Part shown: positions 11,901 to 23,312 of the stretch, piece after piece
Numbering within the stretch: the stretch's first letter is position 1
Layout of the letters: the number at the start of each line of letters is the position of its first letter
Assembly (NCBI GenBank): GCA_001179505.1
Contig: CDMY01000204.1
Location: forward strand, 1-64,000
From: Vitrella brassicaformis
Taxonomy: Eukaryota; Sar; Vitrellaceae
DNA: 64,000 nucleotides
Direction of reading: 5' to 3'
The notes under the pieces: generated by a model
The model's input: the letters and a program-made list of their open reading frames with translations, nothing else
Told to the model about the DNA's origin: nothing
The model's database searches: none
Position numbers and translations under genes: made by a program

Positions 11901-13600
11901 ACGGATGCTCAACTGCACCTGACAAACCCAGCCAGATGGGTGGGTGGATGGATGGATGGAAGATATCTGTCTTTGGCTGGGTGGCTAAGGGGGTATGGCT
12001 CACTTGCGTGTGGTGGGCGACCCGGTGGCTTGGCTCTCACAACGGGGGGGACATGCGCCACTGCCGCTGATGCTTATGCACACAGACAGACAGACAGAGA
12101 ACGAAGGAAGAAATACGTGAGTGAATGAGGGGATGGATGGAAAGGAAAGCGCAGTAAGGGCTGTCTGTGCTGGGGTATGGATGAGAAAGCTCAGAGAAAT
12201 CCGCTCCTGACTGATCTTCACGCGGTGCGTCAGGCAGGTTGGTACGTGTCATGCTATCACATGACGTCTCTCTCTCTCTCGCGCGCGCGCGTGTTGACGA
12301 ACGCGGGGCCTTTTTGTGCGTTTTCTGTGCGCCCCGCCCCCTCACCTCCATCTGCCCCGCCATGTTGCTGCTCGCCCTCTTTTTGCAGTTGGTGTTGTTG
12401 CCGTGCGGCCTTGGACGCGTGTGCCTTGGCCGCCTTGCCGGCAGCAGGCTCATCGGACGGCACTCGACCGACCTGCACACGCTCGATCAGTGCAGTGCAC
12501 GACATGCCCAAATGTGTGCCATCCATCCATCGCAATGGCGTGCTGATACGAGTCGTGTACGGTTTGTATGTATGTACCTCTGTGCGCGCCTTCTTGGGCG
12601 GCGGAGCCTTGAAGCCATACCCAGGGACGCCGGGACTCTTGGAGGGCCTGCGGTCGTCCACATCAACATCTGAACCAAACAACCACACAACCAGACAACC
12701 AGACAGACGACTGAGCGTCCTCTCCACGTGTTTGTGCGTCCCATTGATTCCCGTCCCCCGGCTGACCATGGTCTGGATCATCTCTGTCTTTGCCCCTTCC
12801 CCGCCCTCTGCCTGCGTCACCATCCCGCATCGCGGTCTCATGGTCATCATCCCCACCAACAACCCCACCAAAACCCCTCTTGCCACGGCTGGTGCTTGGC
12901 GGTCCGTTGGCCTGCTGCTGGGAGGTGGTGCTTACACCCGCTCCCCCACCACCACCACCGGCACCAGTGCCCTCATTGCTCCCCTGCCTCCTCTGCGCGC
13001 CGCCTTGCCGGCTGTATTTGCCCGTGCCGTTGGGGCCACCAGGCCCTCCGTCGTTGTTGTTTTGATTGTTTTGGTTGTTTTGGTTGTTGTTGTTGTTGTT
13101 TTGTGCGCGGTATGCGATGAAGGGGTCTGGAGTCTTGTCGGTGGCCTTGGTGCACTTGTGGCTCTTGAACAAAGTGAACGGGGCACTGCACGGCTGCTCG
13201 TTGCCGTCCTGCACGCAATCAATGCCACACAGACATTACAGACAGACAGAGAGAGGTGACATCCACTTTCCCCACGGCGTGCACCGGCCATCCCTCCCTG
13301 CCTGGCCTGTCTGTCCCTCGCTGGCTGGCTGCTGAGAGTCTCTCTGGCATCCATCCAGACACACAGAGAGAGAGAGTGTGTGTGAGGGGTCCACCGTACC
13401 TTGTCCACGTGTGCCTCCATCCAGACGTAGAGTAGGGACTTCTGGAGGAAGGTGATGAGGGCTCCGTGGGGTAGGCGCAGCCTGCTCTTGTCGATGTTGG
13501 CCTCGTGCATGAACGAGTGGGCCGTGTGGGTGTACCCCACCTCCAACAGGTACCCGTGGATGAGCACATTCACGTCCTCCGTCTTCAGCTCCACACACAT
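8933..13600 (-). CDS. TBL1/HOS15-like LisH and WD40 protein
   Basis: The first exon (start ATG at 13598-13600) encodes DVNVLIHGYLLEVGYTHTAH then SFMHEANIDKSRL and ALITFLQKSLLYVWMEAHVD. This is the LisH plus following helix of TBL1X/TBL1XR1/HOS15, subunits of NCoR/SMRT-type histone deacetylase co-repressors. A long Asn/Gly/Pro-rich insert follows (about 12670-13200), then proline-rich exons (11640-11920). Exons after that give WD-type blades, for example SLIVFHDDGAVTYGLH, GDAKVSPSGRYLIMTGENN and VVWNVKDGQQ, HVLAVSHDGRVAAVASGAH, and RWSNEGRRLACVV. The C-terminus is an acidic, Gly-rich tail ending at TAA 8933-8935. The WD repeats are more diverged than usual for TBL1, so orthology rests mainly on the LisH half. 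About 17 exons; several borders in the low-complexity centre are approximate. Confidence 0.7.
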
Positions 13601-13947
13601 CCTCAACTCAACTCAGCTCAACAACGCTGGCTACTGCACGCAGTCCCACGCACCACAAGACGCATCGATGAGCAGCAGGACAACACCTATACCCTGCCTC
13701 ACTGTCTTCGCCCACTCACTCGGCAGTTCACGCTTATCATTCTCCACCGTGACGCAACTCGAGCGATTTCGAAGAAGTCAAGAGCTGGGGGCAGCCTTCC
13801 AATGGCATCACCGCCTCGCAACGTCGTTCATCGCCATCCCTCCTCTTGCGAGCTCAAGCTCGCGACGGGAAGGGGAGGCCTGAGCCCACTACGTGTCGCT
13901 TGGTTTTACCGTAGCGACCGGACAAGATACCATTCTTCGCGTTGCTG

Positions 13948-15802
13948 ATGGAAGGGCCCGTCGGATCTCGGTATCCAGTGCTCATGCCGCCGTGGCAGGT
14001 CATCCTCGCCCTCATTGCCATCCTCGTGTGGCTCTGCGCCCCCCTTGTCAAGCGCATCCTAAGCGGCGCACCAAAGAACAAGCCACACGCCAGGCCCGAC
14101 ATGTTGCGGCTGATGAGCAGACAGGCCGAGCAGCGGAAGGGAGCCCACCGTCAGCGTCAGAAATATATGGCGCCGATTGACGTGCCTGCAGCAATGAGGA
14201 GTGCCGACGACGACGACTTGGCAGATACTGGGAGGCTGAGGCAGGAGCTCGGCGGTATGGCGGAGGACATCCGGTCGGTGTTAGCGTCGTCCCCCTCGCC
14301 GCAGCGTGCGATGTCGGCGTTGACGACCCTGTGCGAGCTGCTGGACAAGGTGTTGCTGCACCCTGGGGTGGCAAGATACCGCCGCTTGTCCAAGGGCAAC
14401 AAGGCGCTTCAGGGACGCATCGGCGACGCCGGCGCGTGGGCCTTCCTGGAGAAATGCGGTGAGTGAGTGAGTGCATTGAGACGGGTGCCTGGATGGCGTC
14501 TGTCTGTTGTTTGTTGGGTGCATGGATGGATGGATGGATGGATGGATGGATGGCAGGTTTTGCAGCGGACACGGAGGGGAACTGCCTGGTCTACCCCGAC
14601 GCCCCGCCAACCACCCTCACACTCGCGTGAGTCATCAAAAGAATATCCACTATCCATGGACGCATCAGTGCGTCGATCGGTTGGCCTGTTGTTCATCGGT
14701 GGTTTCGTCTGCTGTCTTGGTGCGTGTAGCGGCCGTGCTCTGCTCGAGTCCATCGTTGTTCGTTTCCACAACAACACGGGAAGCCTCATCTTGTGGCTGC
14801 CATGAGCCGAATGGTCCAACAAAAGACGAACGTGTGGATTGGTGGGCGATTACTTGAATGTTCTTCAGGGCGGGGGCGGTGTCGACCAGAAGGGCTTCGA
14901 CAGCGTCATTCCCGACGCTTCCACCATCACACGGACACACATGATACTCATGCACAGAGGTATGCTCGGGCATACCCATCCATCCATCCATCCATCCATG
15001 AGTCACGCCGGGTATGCACAACGAGTCTGTCTGTGCTTGTCTTTGCGGTGGGTGGTTTGCAGCCCACAGCATCGATTTGTCTGCTTTGGACGGGGAGCGG
15101 GGGCGGGTCGTGCGTCGCCCTGACATGCGAGAGGCGAAACTAGAGACTGCGAGGGCATCACAGCTGGAAGCGCTTCTTTTTCAGAAGGTAGGGACGATGA
15201 CGACGTCATAGGGCGTCTGTATCCGTATCCCGCCTCCGCCCTGTGCGTGTGGTTGCTTCTTGTGGTGCCGAAACAGATCAACAGCCGATGTCAGAGGTCC
15301 GTGGGAATGAGCAGCCCCACCAGCAGCTCTGAGGGCTCTGTCCGACAGCCCGGAGGCGCGACCCTAAGGCAACTGCAGCACCACATCGGTGGGCGGGGAG
15401 GCCGAAAGCATGGAATGGCGCACTCATACATACATATATGTGTGGGTGGATCGAATGGCAGGTGTGAGTGAGGTTCTCCGTTTAGTGGTGCGTCTGAAAC
15501 ACCTCGCCATGTGTGAGACGGATGAGCCTGTGCACCACAGCATGTTCGCCGTGACAGAAGACGAAGTCAAGAGCGCCCTGCAGATCCTGCCCATCCCAGC
15601 GGGCTGGGACGCCCATTTCGCCTTCCTCAGCGGTAGTGTGCCACCGGCGTTTTTCGACGCCACGCTCGAGCGGATGGCCCAGAGGTGGGTGGATGAGTGC
15701 GGCCGGGCTGTGGTGTGTGAGGGCGCGTGCGTCATCGGTGTTGGAGCTCATTGTGACGCAGAAAGGTTGATGGCACTGGCACTCGTGGCCGCAATCGGCT
15801 AA
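13948..15802 (+). CDS. PUB-domain protein with N-terminal membrane segment
   Basis: Start is the ATG at 13948. Residues about 14-38 (VILALIAILVWLCAPLVKRI) form a hydrophobic segment followed by positive charges, as in a signal anchor. After a basic linker, residues about 110-170 read ALTTLCELLDKVLLHPGVAR then YRRLSKGNKALQGRIGDAG, the PUB/PUG fold. PUB domains bind the C-terminal tail of p97/VCP. Exon 2 continues with GFAADTEGNCLVYPDAPPTT. Later exons encode GVDQKGFDSVIPDAS, a Leu/Arg-rich helix (MREAKLETARASQLEALLFQ), a Ser-rich part, and a last exon with LVVRLKHLAMCETDEP to a stop at 15800-15802. The junction near 14740-14870 is unclear. A membrane-tethered PUB protein suggests p97-linked quality control at an organelle. 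Chromerid-type algae use p97 modules at the plastid, but that link is inference. Confidence 0.6.
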
Positions 15803-17295
15803 GTAGCTAAGACAGGCTAGGACAGGAACTTCTGAGTGACTTGGTGGGGGAGACTGAGGCAGGCGTGCTTAGAGTGGATAGCGGGTTTTTGAGTTAGTTG
15901 TGTAGATATAGTTGGACCGTAAAGAACTACTCGGAAAGAGACAGCCCGGCGTCTGTATGTGTGTGTATTGTCGGATAAGCACAGAGTTGGATGTCGATCA
16001 CGAGCTGGCATCACCACAAGCCCGTCAAGTGCGTCAGACCACCATCAACAGATACAGAGAGACCTCTCTACATCACTCACAAGGAGAGGCAGAGAGGCAA
16101 TCGACCTGTCTGTGTGTGGTGTTGCTATACAGCACACCAGCCATGCAATGCATCGACACACGCAAGCAAACAGGTACTAATACATCCATGGAGATGAGAA
16201 TAAGCCAGACAGGAAGGCCATGGCGTACTTATAACAGAAGACGCTGCTAGGTCCGCACACGCCAGCCATTCATTCATTTGTTCATGCATTCCGTGTGTCG
16301 GTGTGTGTGTGTGCCTGCATGCAGGTATGTGGGATGAGGCGCTTCGGTTGTAGCCGAAGTGAAGAGAAACGAAGGAAGAGGAAAACGAGAACGAAAAAGA
16401 AACCTATAGCCGTCCTCGCCATTCGCTCGTTAGGGGAGAACCCCATCCTTTGTGCTTTGCAGTGCCCACTTCGTTATCCGGGAGTCAGTGCCAGGCACTG
16501 CAACGTGTTTCTGACTCACAGATCAGAAAGAGGTGTCCGGCACGTGCGTCTGTCTCTTCAGGTTGTGCGACGGCTTGGCGATGCGGAGGGAAAGACAGGG
16601 TATAGAACAGACGTGCATTCTCTTCGTGAGGAGCCTTCCTCGGCAGTTCTCAGCGGACGCTGCGAATGCGGGCGTCCCTCTATCGGGTGGGCGGGTGTGT
16701 CTCTATAGGTGGGCGGCTACAGTGACCATGTATGGGTGATGTGAGACACCCATGGCCGGCCACCTCGTGGCCAGCTAGGCCAGGACCACGGCCGTCTCCC
16801 ACTTGCCCACTCTTGAGCGAAGCAACCGAGAAGGGATTGTCTGCAGTGATTCACTGAATGGATGAATGACAATGACCCATCATTGATTGATTCATTGATT
16901 GACTGACATGTAAGCACACGCTCGTGTGACTCGAGAGAATGACAGAGTGATTCCTTTTTTTCATGCCTTACCTAGCGGCACGTCCCATTGCAGAATCACT
17001 ATCATTACACTGATGTGTGAGACCTCCCAAGAGGAGCAGAGCGATCACAGGAGCGGAGCGCACGCTGAAGTCTGTTTTCACCTGAGAAAACGAACAATTG
17101 ATAACAAATTCAATGGGGCTGCTGACCGCGGGCAGCTGGGAAGGATGCAGATGCACGATTTAAAGTTGCTTCATGCCGTGGAGACTGAGCCCCCAGGGAG
17201 CCCCCCAGGATGATCGCACCGCGATTGCTCCTGTTTCGAAGATGCTGACCGCGGAGTTCACCGCCGCTTAAGCGCAACACGACGTTGAACACGTC
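15803..17295. other. Intergenic stretch, no supported gene
   Basis: Both strands were read. Short open frames exist (for example 16295-16708 on + and 16717-16917 on -) but they start in repeats or lack family likeness. A Lys/Arg-rich stretch near 16360-16410 and the GATT/TGAT-rich patch near 16880 look non-coding. Confidence 0.5.
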
Positions 17296-19389
17296 ATGAA
17301 AGTCAGCGATGAACCAGCAGATCTTCTCAGCTGCGGCGAGGCGCAATGCCGTGTCATTGACCGAGAGAGCACAGGCGCCACTGGGACCAACGACGTGACC
17401 TGCGGCCTGCCTACAGAAACCTACTCAGAAGAGGGGGTTGTCTATCATGAGGACGGAGAAGAAGACGGGAGAGCGCTGCGCAAAGAGGAGGTGGAGCTCG
17501 AAGAAAAGGTGAATGAATTCCGAGCATGCGCGGGACCTGCAGCCTCGTTTCAGGAGTTCCAAACTGACTTGCGATATGAGGGAGGCTCGTTTGTTGGTGC
17601 GGTCTTCACTCCTGAGCCGCTTTGGACGACTGCAAGAAGAGTTACAAAGGTAATCATTCGCACAATGTCGCAGTCCTTCCAGGCCTGTCACATTCCAGGT
17701 ACTCTTATTCCACCTAATTACAGCCGTCGGCTTTGCAGTCTGTTGGGCCCTGGTGTGGCTGGCGTACTGGTCGGCGTGCGAGAAGATGAGCGGGAGAGCA
17801 GCAGGGATAGTCTTTGATGTAACTCGCCGCATCATCGTTGCCCTATGCTATATGGCTATAATACTACTTGTGGCTGAGGGCAGCGCAATTGGGGCTATCC
17901 GCCGCTTGAGGACGACCTGGTATTTCTTCTTTCCTGGGTTTGCCCCATACGTGGCTTCTGGACTTTTCCACCACGTCGAGGCCCTGCGGAAACACCACAA
18001 ATATACGCCGCTCATGCATTACCCTACCACCCTGCTCGTACCCCTCATGCGTGGAGAGAATTGTGATAGTACGCACATATTCTCTGTCGTTGTGCCTGTC
18101 CTTTCAGGGTCTTTCGCCAAGTGGCTCTATCTATGAAGATAATCGTCAGGAAGCGGGCGTATATTCTCAAGACATGGGTCGTGTTTGTAGTGGTCACGTG
18201 TTGCTCGATCGCCCTACGCCTCTACTTCGTGCCACTTGCCCGGACTGCAACAACAGATCGCGAGAAGACAGGCGTCCTCTTCACTTTCCTGCTCGTGGTG
18301 TTGCCCTTTCTTGCGATCCGTAAGAAATGCGACTCGATCGATGGACACATTCGCACGTTTCTATGCGTATTCGGTCTGTGTTTCAGTCACAGGCATCGTT
18401 CGTTCTCTGAAGGACGGCCCTGCCCTGCAAACGTCTCCAGCAATCACGTTTGTAGCGTTCGGCTTCGCACTCTTCGCAAGGGTCGTCCAGGCCGAGATGG
18501 AATATATCTCCTCTCAGGTAGGTGGGCACATCGACGCTGTCCTCGCGTCAGATCTGTTCCTCGTCCTTCCTGGACATGTCTCTCCTTATCAGCTTCTGTG
18601 GAGCTTGATCTTTGCATCATTCGACTTCGTTACCGACCTAGCCATGCCGTATTTCGTTCTCATAGGTGGTGCCGCGAGAAGAATTCTGGTGCGATTCCTA
18701 TCCAGGCCGGCACGAGATCGGCACTTCGACACTGTCACTGCTGAAGATACTCAGGAAGCGCGTGATAAGCAAACGCCGGTTATGCTACTCAGCCGCCTTT
18801 CTACGACCATGATGAGTTTCAAGTCGGCCGGTCGCTATTCCATGAGGTCTTTAAAGACGTTTCTGGACGTCCCCACTCAGGCTGTTCAATTTGGTTATCA
18901 CCCGATATTCCTACGGCGTCTCAGCGACGTAAGGAAGTAAAGCGACAGACAGGAAAATCCATTCATTCTACACGTTTTTTGCCTCCACTGCTGCAGCAAA
19001 TGCATGCCTACAGCTTGATCGAGTTGACAGTGCTCATCTTCACCAATCTGTTCAACATCACTGTCGGCCAGATCCTCTTTCCATCCGTCCGTCGCCTGCT
19101 AGAGAGGCTAGTAGGTCTGGGAATCATGGTGCCAATCGAAGTCTTCTTCGAGGGTGCGCTCTACATCTGCCTCGTGCGCTCTGCCAACTTGCCCCTGATC
19201 AAGAGCATAACCGAGCCGGGCGTCATCAGGATGCACTTGCTGGCACTGGGCATCGGCGGCATTTTAGTCATCATTCGCAATTTTAGCCTTGTGCTGATGC
19301 TCTTGACCGCTGCTGATGAGAACAAGTATCAGTCAGTAAGCATACACGAGTTTTGTCCTTTTCATTCAAGTATGTTTGAGCTGCCATGA
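17296..19389 (+). CDS. Multi-pass membrane protein, paralogue of the 53.6-55.4 kb gene
   Basis: Not a recognised family. The protein starts with an acidic cytosolic-type region (about 100 residues, MKVSDEPADLL...), then FVGAVFTPEPLWTTARRV and a series of hydrophobic segments. They include ALVWLAYWSACEKMSGRAAG, VFDVTRRIIVALCYMAIILL, TWVVFVVVTCCSIALRLYF, TFLLVVLPFLAI, AITFVAFGFALFARVV, LLWSLIFASFDFVTDLAMPY and LLALGIGGILVIIRNFSLVL. About eight to ten membrane helices are likely. Exons are joined by introns near 17660-17720, 18050-18106, 18330-18370, 18515-18530 and 18935-18980. The C-terminus near 19336 has a good GTAAGC donor, so further exons may exist downstream. The gene at 53565-55432 shares the pattern VGAxFxPEPL, GxVFDxxRRIIxAL and ELxxLxFTNL, defining a two-member family here. 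Confidence 0.6.
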
Positions 19390-19562
19390 CATGTCATGTC
19401 TGCTTGGACGACGCGACATCCTCTTTTCTCAATGCACACCGACAATTGTCGTGTCGTCCATGCTCTTTGGGGGGATGGATGGATAGATGGATGGATGGCC
19501 AAGACAGGCAGATACGGACCAATTGTTGACCCTCAGGATGCAAGGAAGGTCCAACCCGAAGT

Positions 19563-20081
19563 TTGGACCTTCGTCTGCTTCCACGCCACACTGCGGCCAC
19601 AGACACACAGAGGAAGCGCATACCAGTCAGCCTGTGTGTGTGTGTCAGGTATGGCTCAGTGTCAAACATACGTACACACATTGATGCTAAAAAGAAGAAG
19701 GAATCATTTGTCCGCATACGTTTCAGAGGCGCACGGCCCAAGGAGTCACGCAAGAAGAGTGCCGTGCACAGAAATGCCGATTTCAAAATTGCCGACCCCA
19801 ACGTGCAGGAGGCGGTCGGAGGGTATAAACAGACGGCAGGCGCTTGGCTGGCCCGCCGTGACCACACACGCGCACTTCGTCAAACTGAGCGCTTCCGTTT
19901 GTGCATTGCGTCCAAACGCCTCGTGTCTCGCTGCAACGATACATTGGCGAGCAACGAGACACAATTAATGACGGACCCAGACCAAAGTCATAATGAGACA
20001 CAAAGCCACACAGTCACTGAGTGCATGCGAAGCGTCCTTGAGTGCCTCACACAACGTCATGTCATCAGTTGGCTTCCATGA
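19563..20081 (+). other. Possible coding exon(s) of unassigned gene
   Basis: From about 19650 the frame reads SVSNIRTHIDAKKKKESFVR then IRFRGARPKESRKKSAVHRN and DFKIADPNVQEAVGGYKQTA, after a plausible CAG acceptor and before a stop at 20081. It is basic and hydrophilic and looks coding. It could be the cytosolic tail of the membrane protein that ends just upstream, or a remnant. No family match is recognised. The rest of 19390-20834 shows only low-complexity sequence. Confidence 0.3.
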
Positions 20082-20834
20082 CAGGAGAAGCAAGGCCCTG
20101 TGACATGCCAACTCGCTCCAGCCTCGCTGCCGATTTAGTAATGACACATGCGATACTGTATATAGGCCTTTGTTCTGTCTGTTCGGTTGATAGAGTGTAT
20201 GGGTATGGGATCGGCCGGCGATCGCGAGTCCTTTACCAATCACAAAGACACGACGTCCTTCCATGTTGGCCTTCGCTGTCTAACATCTCTCTCTCTCTCT
20301 CTCTGTCTATACTTGTGCAGTGGTGGATGATGACGGTGGTGGATGGATGAGGCGCACAAAGGACATATGGGGACATAAGTCATTGCCTGCGATTCGTGTG
20401 CTTCATCGGTTTGAAACCTGGATGATCATGCATCGAAGCTCAGTCGCTACGAAATACATCCCTATTCTTGCCTGACTGTTCGGGCGGTACGAGATACGGA
20501 CTGGGATGCATGGCGTGCTCTCTTTTCGCTGCCTGCCTGCCTGCCTGGTATCGTGTGTAACAAATGCCAGATCGGTTGAGAGACAGAGTACATCGCATCG
20601 TAGGTGTGTTGGTTCTGTACGTTCGTGCGTATGTGTAGGTCGACATACGTAGTAGGTCTGTTTTGTCTAGTGATAGGGTTCTCGATGCGGAGGGAATGCA
20701 TCATTTGTTCACGATTATTCTGCCAAAGGCACGGGCGTCTCCACGTGTGTATGCATCAGAACGCACACGAAAAACCATCCGTCCTCTCCCCAGTCGGTCG
20801 TCCTTGAGCGAAGCAGACTGGGTGGCTCCTCTCC

Positions 20835-22089
20835 TTAGCTGAGCTGTCCGCAGTCCTTGATGACCACCTTCATAGTCGGCCGCCCACTCTTGCTGCCCGC
20901 CGCCTCGATGTTATCCACCACTGCCTGCATCACACGCACATGTGATGGAAGACACAGTGATGGTGTGTGGAGGTGTGTGTGAGTGTGTGGGAATGAATAC
21001 CTGTCCTTCCACGACCTCCCCAAAGACGGTGTGTCTGCCGTCGAGCCAGGGGCACTCGACCGTCGTAATGAAGAACTGAGAGCCATTTGTGTTGGGACCT
21101 GCACCCACACACAGACGTGCACACGCCATCCATCCATCCATCACCCAAGGCGTGCCTTGCCATATGAGCTACTATAGGTACCTGCGTTAGCCATGCTGAG
21201 CAGGCCTCTCTTGGTGTGTTTCTTGGTGAAACTACACATAACAATCACACACACACGTCCACAGCAGACCCGGTGCGCGCCGCGCCCCTTCCGCCCGGCT
21301 CGCACTTCTCATCTGGGAAGGTCCGGCCATAGATACTTTCCCCGCCCGTCCCGTTGCCGGCAGTGAAGTCGCCTCCTGCACGGCACACCATACACAAACA
21401 ACATAAGGATGGATGTGTGGACAAGTTGATGACGCCCCTGACCTTGGCACATGAACTGGGGTATGATTCTGTGGAAGGAGGAGCCCTTGTAGTGCAGCGG
21501 CTTGCCGGACTGACCCACTCCCTTCTCGCCCGTGCACAACGCGCGAAACTGGGGGCCACCACAGACAGACAGACAGACAGACAGACAGAGATGGATGGAC
21601 GGATGGATGGACAATACAGCCACGTGAATGCGTTGATGCGTACGTTTTCGGCGGTTTTGGGCACGGTGTCTGCGTAGAGTTCGAAGACGATCCTGCCCGC
21701 CTCGAAGTCATTGATGGAGATGTCAAAGAAAACCTTCGGGTTCTGACAGTCCGACGTCAGACAGACACGACAGTCACGTGAATGAATGGATCGGTAGATC
21801 TGTGCAGCGCATGATCTCACGGCCATCTGCAGCGTCGTGCTCCCTCCCCGCACCCTCGAATGCTGCAACATCACACCCACACACCGACAGACGGACAGAT
21901 CAAACACACGGCGCAACCGACCGGATCTATCTACCACTCCTTCACTGTGCAAAATGAAGGGTGGTTCTATCTCTCTGCGCATACCCTCGCGCGCATCTTG
22001 GTGACGAGCAGTCCAGGAGTGGCAAAGGCATCGCATGATGAAGACAAGATCAGCGACACTGCGGCCAGCAGGGCTGTACCAGACTTCAT
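20835..22089 (-). CDS. Secreted cyclophilin-type peptidyl-prolyl isomerase
   Basis: The enzyme interconverts cis and trans prolyl bonds during folding. The start ATG (22087-22089) opens a signal peptide ([20 protein letters not shown]). Mature exons read [119 protein letters not shown] and [17 protein letters not shown], ending VIKDCGQLS at a TAA (20835-20837). Active-site residues of cyclophilin A are all visible: Arg in FHRIIP, Gln and Phe in SQFF, Trp in CPWLDG and His in GRH. The signal peptide places it in the secretory pathway, probably ER. It lies head to head with the ATP synthase gene, 105 bp between start codons. Confidence 0.93.
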
Positions 22090-22134
22090 TTGCAGACCAG
22101 ATCTGATTCGTGCCTTTTCCGTTGACGGAGGCAG

Positions 22135-22160
22135 AACCCTGAACCCTAGACCCTAACCCT
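22135..22160. promoter_or_regulatory. Telomere-like CCCTAA tract in a divergent promoter
   Basis: AACCCTGAACCCTAGACCCT and the following AACCCT fill the short space between the cyclophilin start (22089) and the ATP synthase delta start (22195). In plants such telo-boxes sit in promoters of housekeeping genes. A promoter role here is inferred from position only. Confidence 0.5.
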
Positions 22161-22194
22161 CAGTCCACACAGCTCCTTCCCCAAAAAACTGGCC

Positions 22195-22817
22195 ATGTTT
22201 CGGTTGAGTCGTTTGTTGCGTTTTGCTGCTCCCGAGGGCGTCAAGAACAGGTTGCTGCTGACGCTGTCATCTCCGTCCGAGTCCATATATCTGCAGCAGC
22301 CCATCGACAGCGTGACGGTGCCAGGCATCGAGGGCGCCTTCACACTGACCAACAACCACAGCCAGACGGTGTCCATGCTGGGACCCGGAGTCGTCACCGT
22401 CAGGGTCAGCCCCAACGACAAGAAGGACTACTTCCTCTCGGACGGTTTCGTCTTCTTCTCAGCGTAACGCACACACACACGAACAGATCTGCAGAGATGG
22501 GCAGACATCTGTGTATGTATGCAGGCCGAGCGACGAGAGCGGGTGTTGTGCGGCCGAGGTGGTGGGAGTGGAGGTGGTGCCCACCGACGCGCTCGACAAG
22601 GACAAGGCGGCCCAAGTCATGGCAGACCTACTCGCAGCACCGAAGGACACCGACTGGGACAAGACAAAAGCACTACTCGGGTCAGACTGACAGACTAGAC
22701 AGACTGACGGACGGTCAGACTTCATCTGCAGTGCACTGACTGTCTGTCTGTCTGGGCGTCTGTCTTACGTGCAGGCAAACGCTATGTGCGAACATCATCA
22801 AGGCGGCGTCTGTGTAG
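22195..22817 (+). CDS. Mitochondrial F1 ATP synthase delta (epsilon-type) subunit
   Basis: This subunit belongs to the central stalk of F1 and couples rotor movement to ATP synthesis. Exons 22195-22463, 22525-22680 and 22775-22817 join in phase to a 155-residue protein, typical for the family. The N-terminus MFRLSRLLRFAAP is Arg-rich and amphipathic, fitting a mitochondrial presequence. The beta-sandwich domain reads TVPGIEGAFTLTNNHSQTVS then MLGPGVVTVRV and KKDYFLSDGFVFFSA, matching the family pattern of VPGxEGxFTxTxNHxP followed by PGVVTVR and YFVSDGF. The C-terminal helices end CANIIKAASV. All splice sites are GT-AG. Confidence 0.9.
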
Positions 22818-22894
22818 CTGGACGTTGCGCTACTTGTTCTACCTGGAGGGATGTTTGTTCATTTCGTTCACGCCAGAGAGGCGAGTCAGTCACC

Positions 22895-23040
22895 TAGACA
22901 GACAGACGACAAGCTTTATAGGCATGATGCTTGACCGATCGGGGTTTATTGACAAAAGGGAGTTAGCTCGAGTCCTTGACCAGCCTGACAGCCGTAGCCT
23001 TTCAGCCGACCAAGTGACGGGTCTCACATACATACGGTAG
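22895..23040 (+). pseudogene. Isolated EF-hand-like fragment
   Basis: An open frame reads GMMLDRSGFIDKRELARVLD then QPDSRSLSADQVTGL before a stop at 23038-23040. DRSGFIDKREL has the shape of the second half of an EF-hand loop (DxSGxIDxxEL). No second hand, start codon or partner exon was found nearby. It may be a gene remnant or an exon of an unseen gene. The surrounding 22818-23312 is otherwise without coding signal. Confidence 0.3.
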
Positions 23041-23312
23041 AGTCATGCGAAAAAAACTAGGACACCATCAATGACATGATTGATGGATAGGCCAGAGGCT
23101 TTGCCCCTTCTGCCGACATGTATAGCACGGCACGCTGTACAAATCCCTCACTGGCGAGGCCTGGCGCCCCCCCACAAACAAACTCACAGAGCCCACGCCC
23201 CTGGTATGTAGCGATGATCTCTCTCTGCTAGCTCTAGCTTCAACCGAAGTCAGTCAGGTGAACACATACATAGCTGTACTTACATCCAGCCAGGTAGCTC
23301 ACAACTTGCTAC

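Noticed and set aside
12177-13259. Plus-strand open frame of 360 codons
   Set aside because: It is the shadow of the Asn/Pro/Gly-rich insert of the TBL1-like gene on the other strand.
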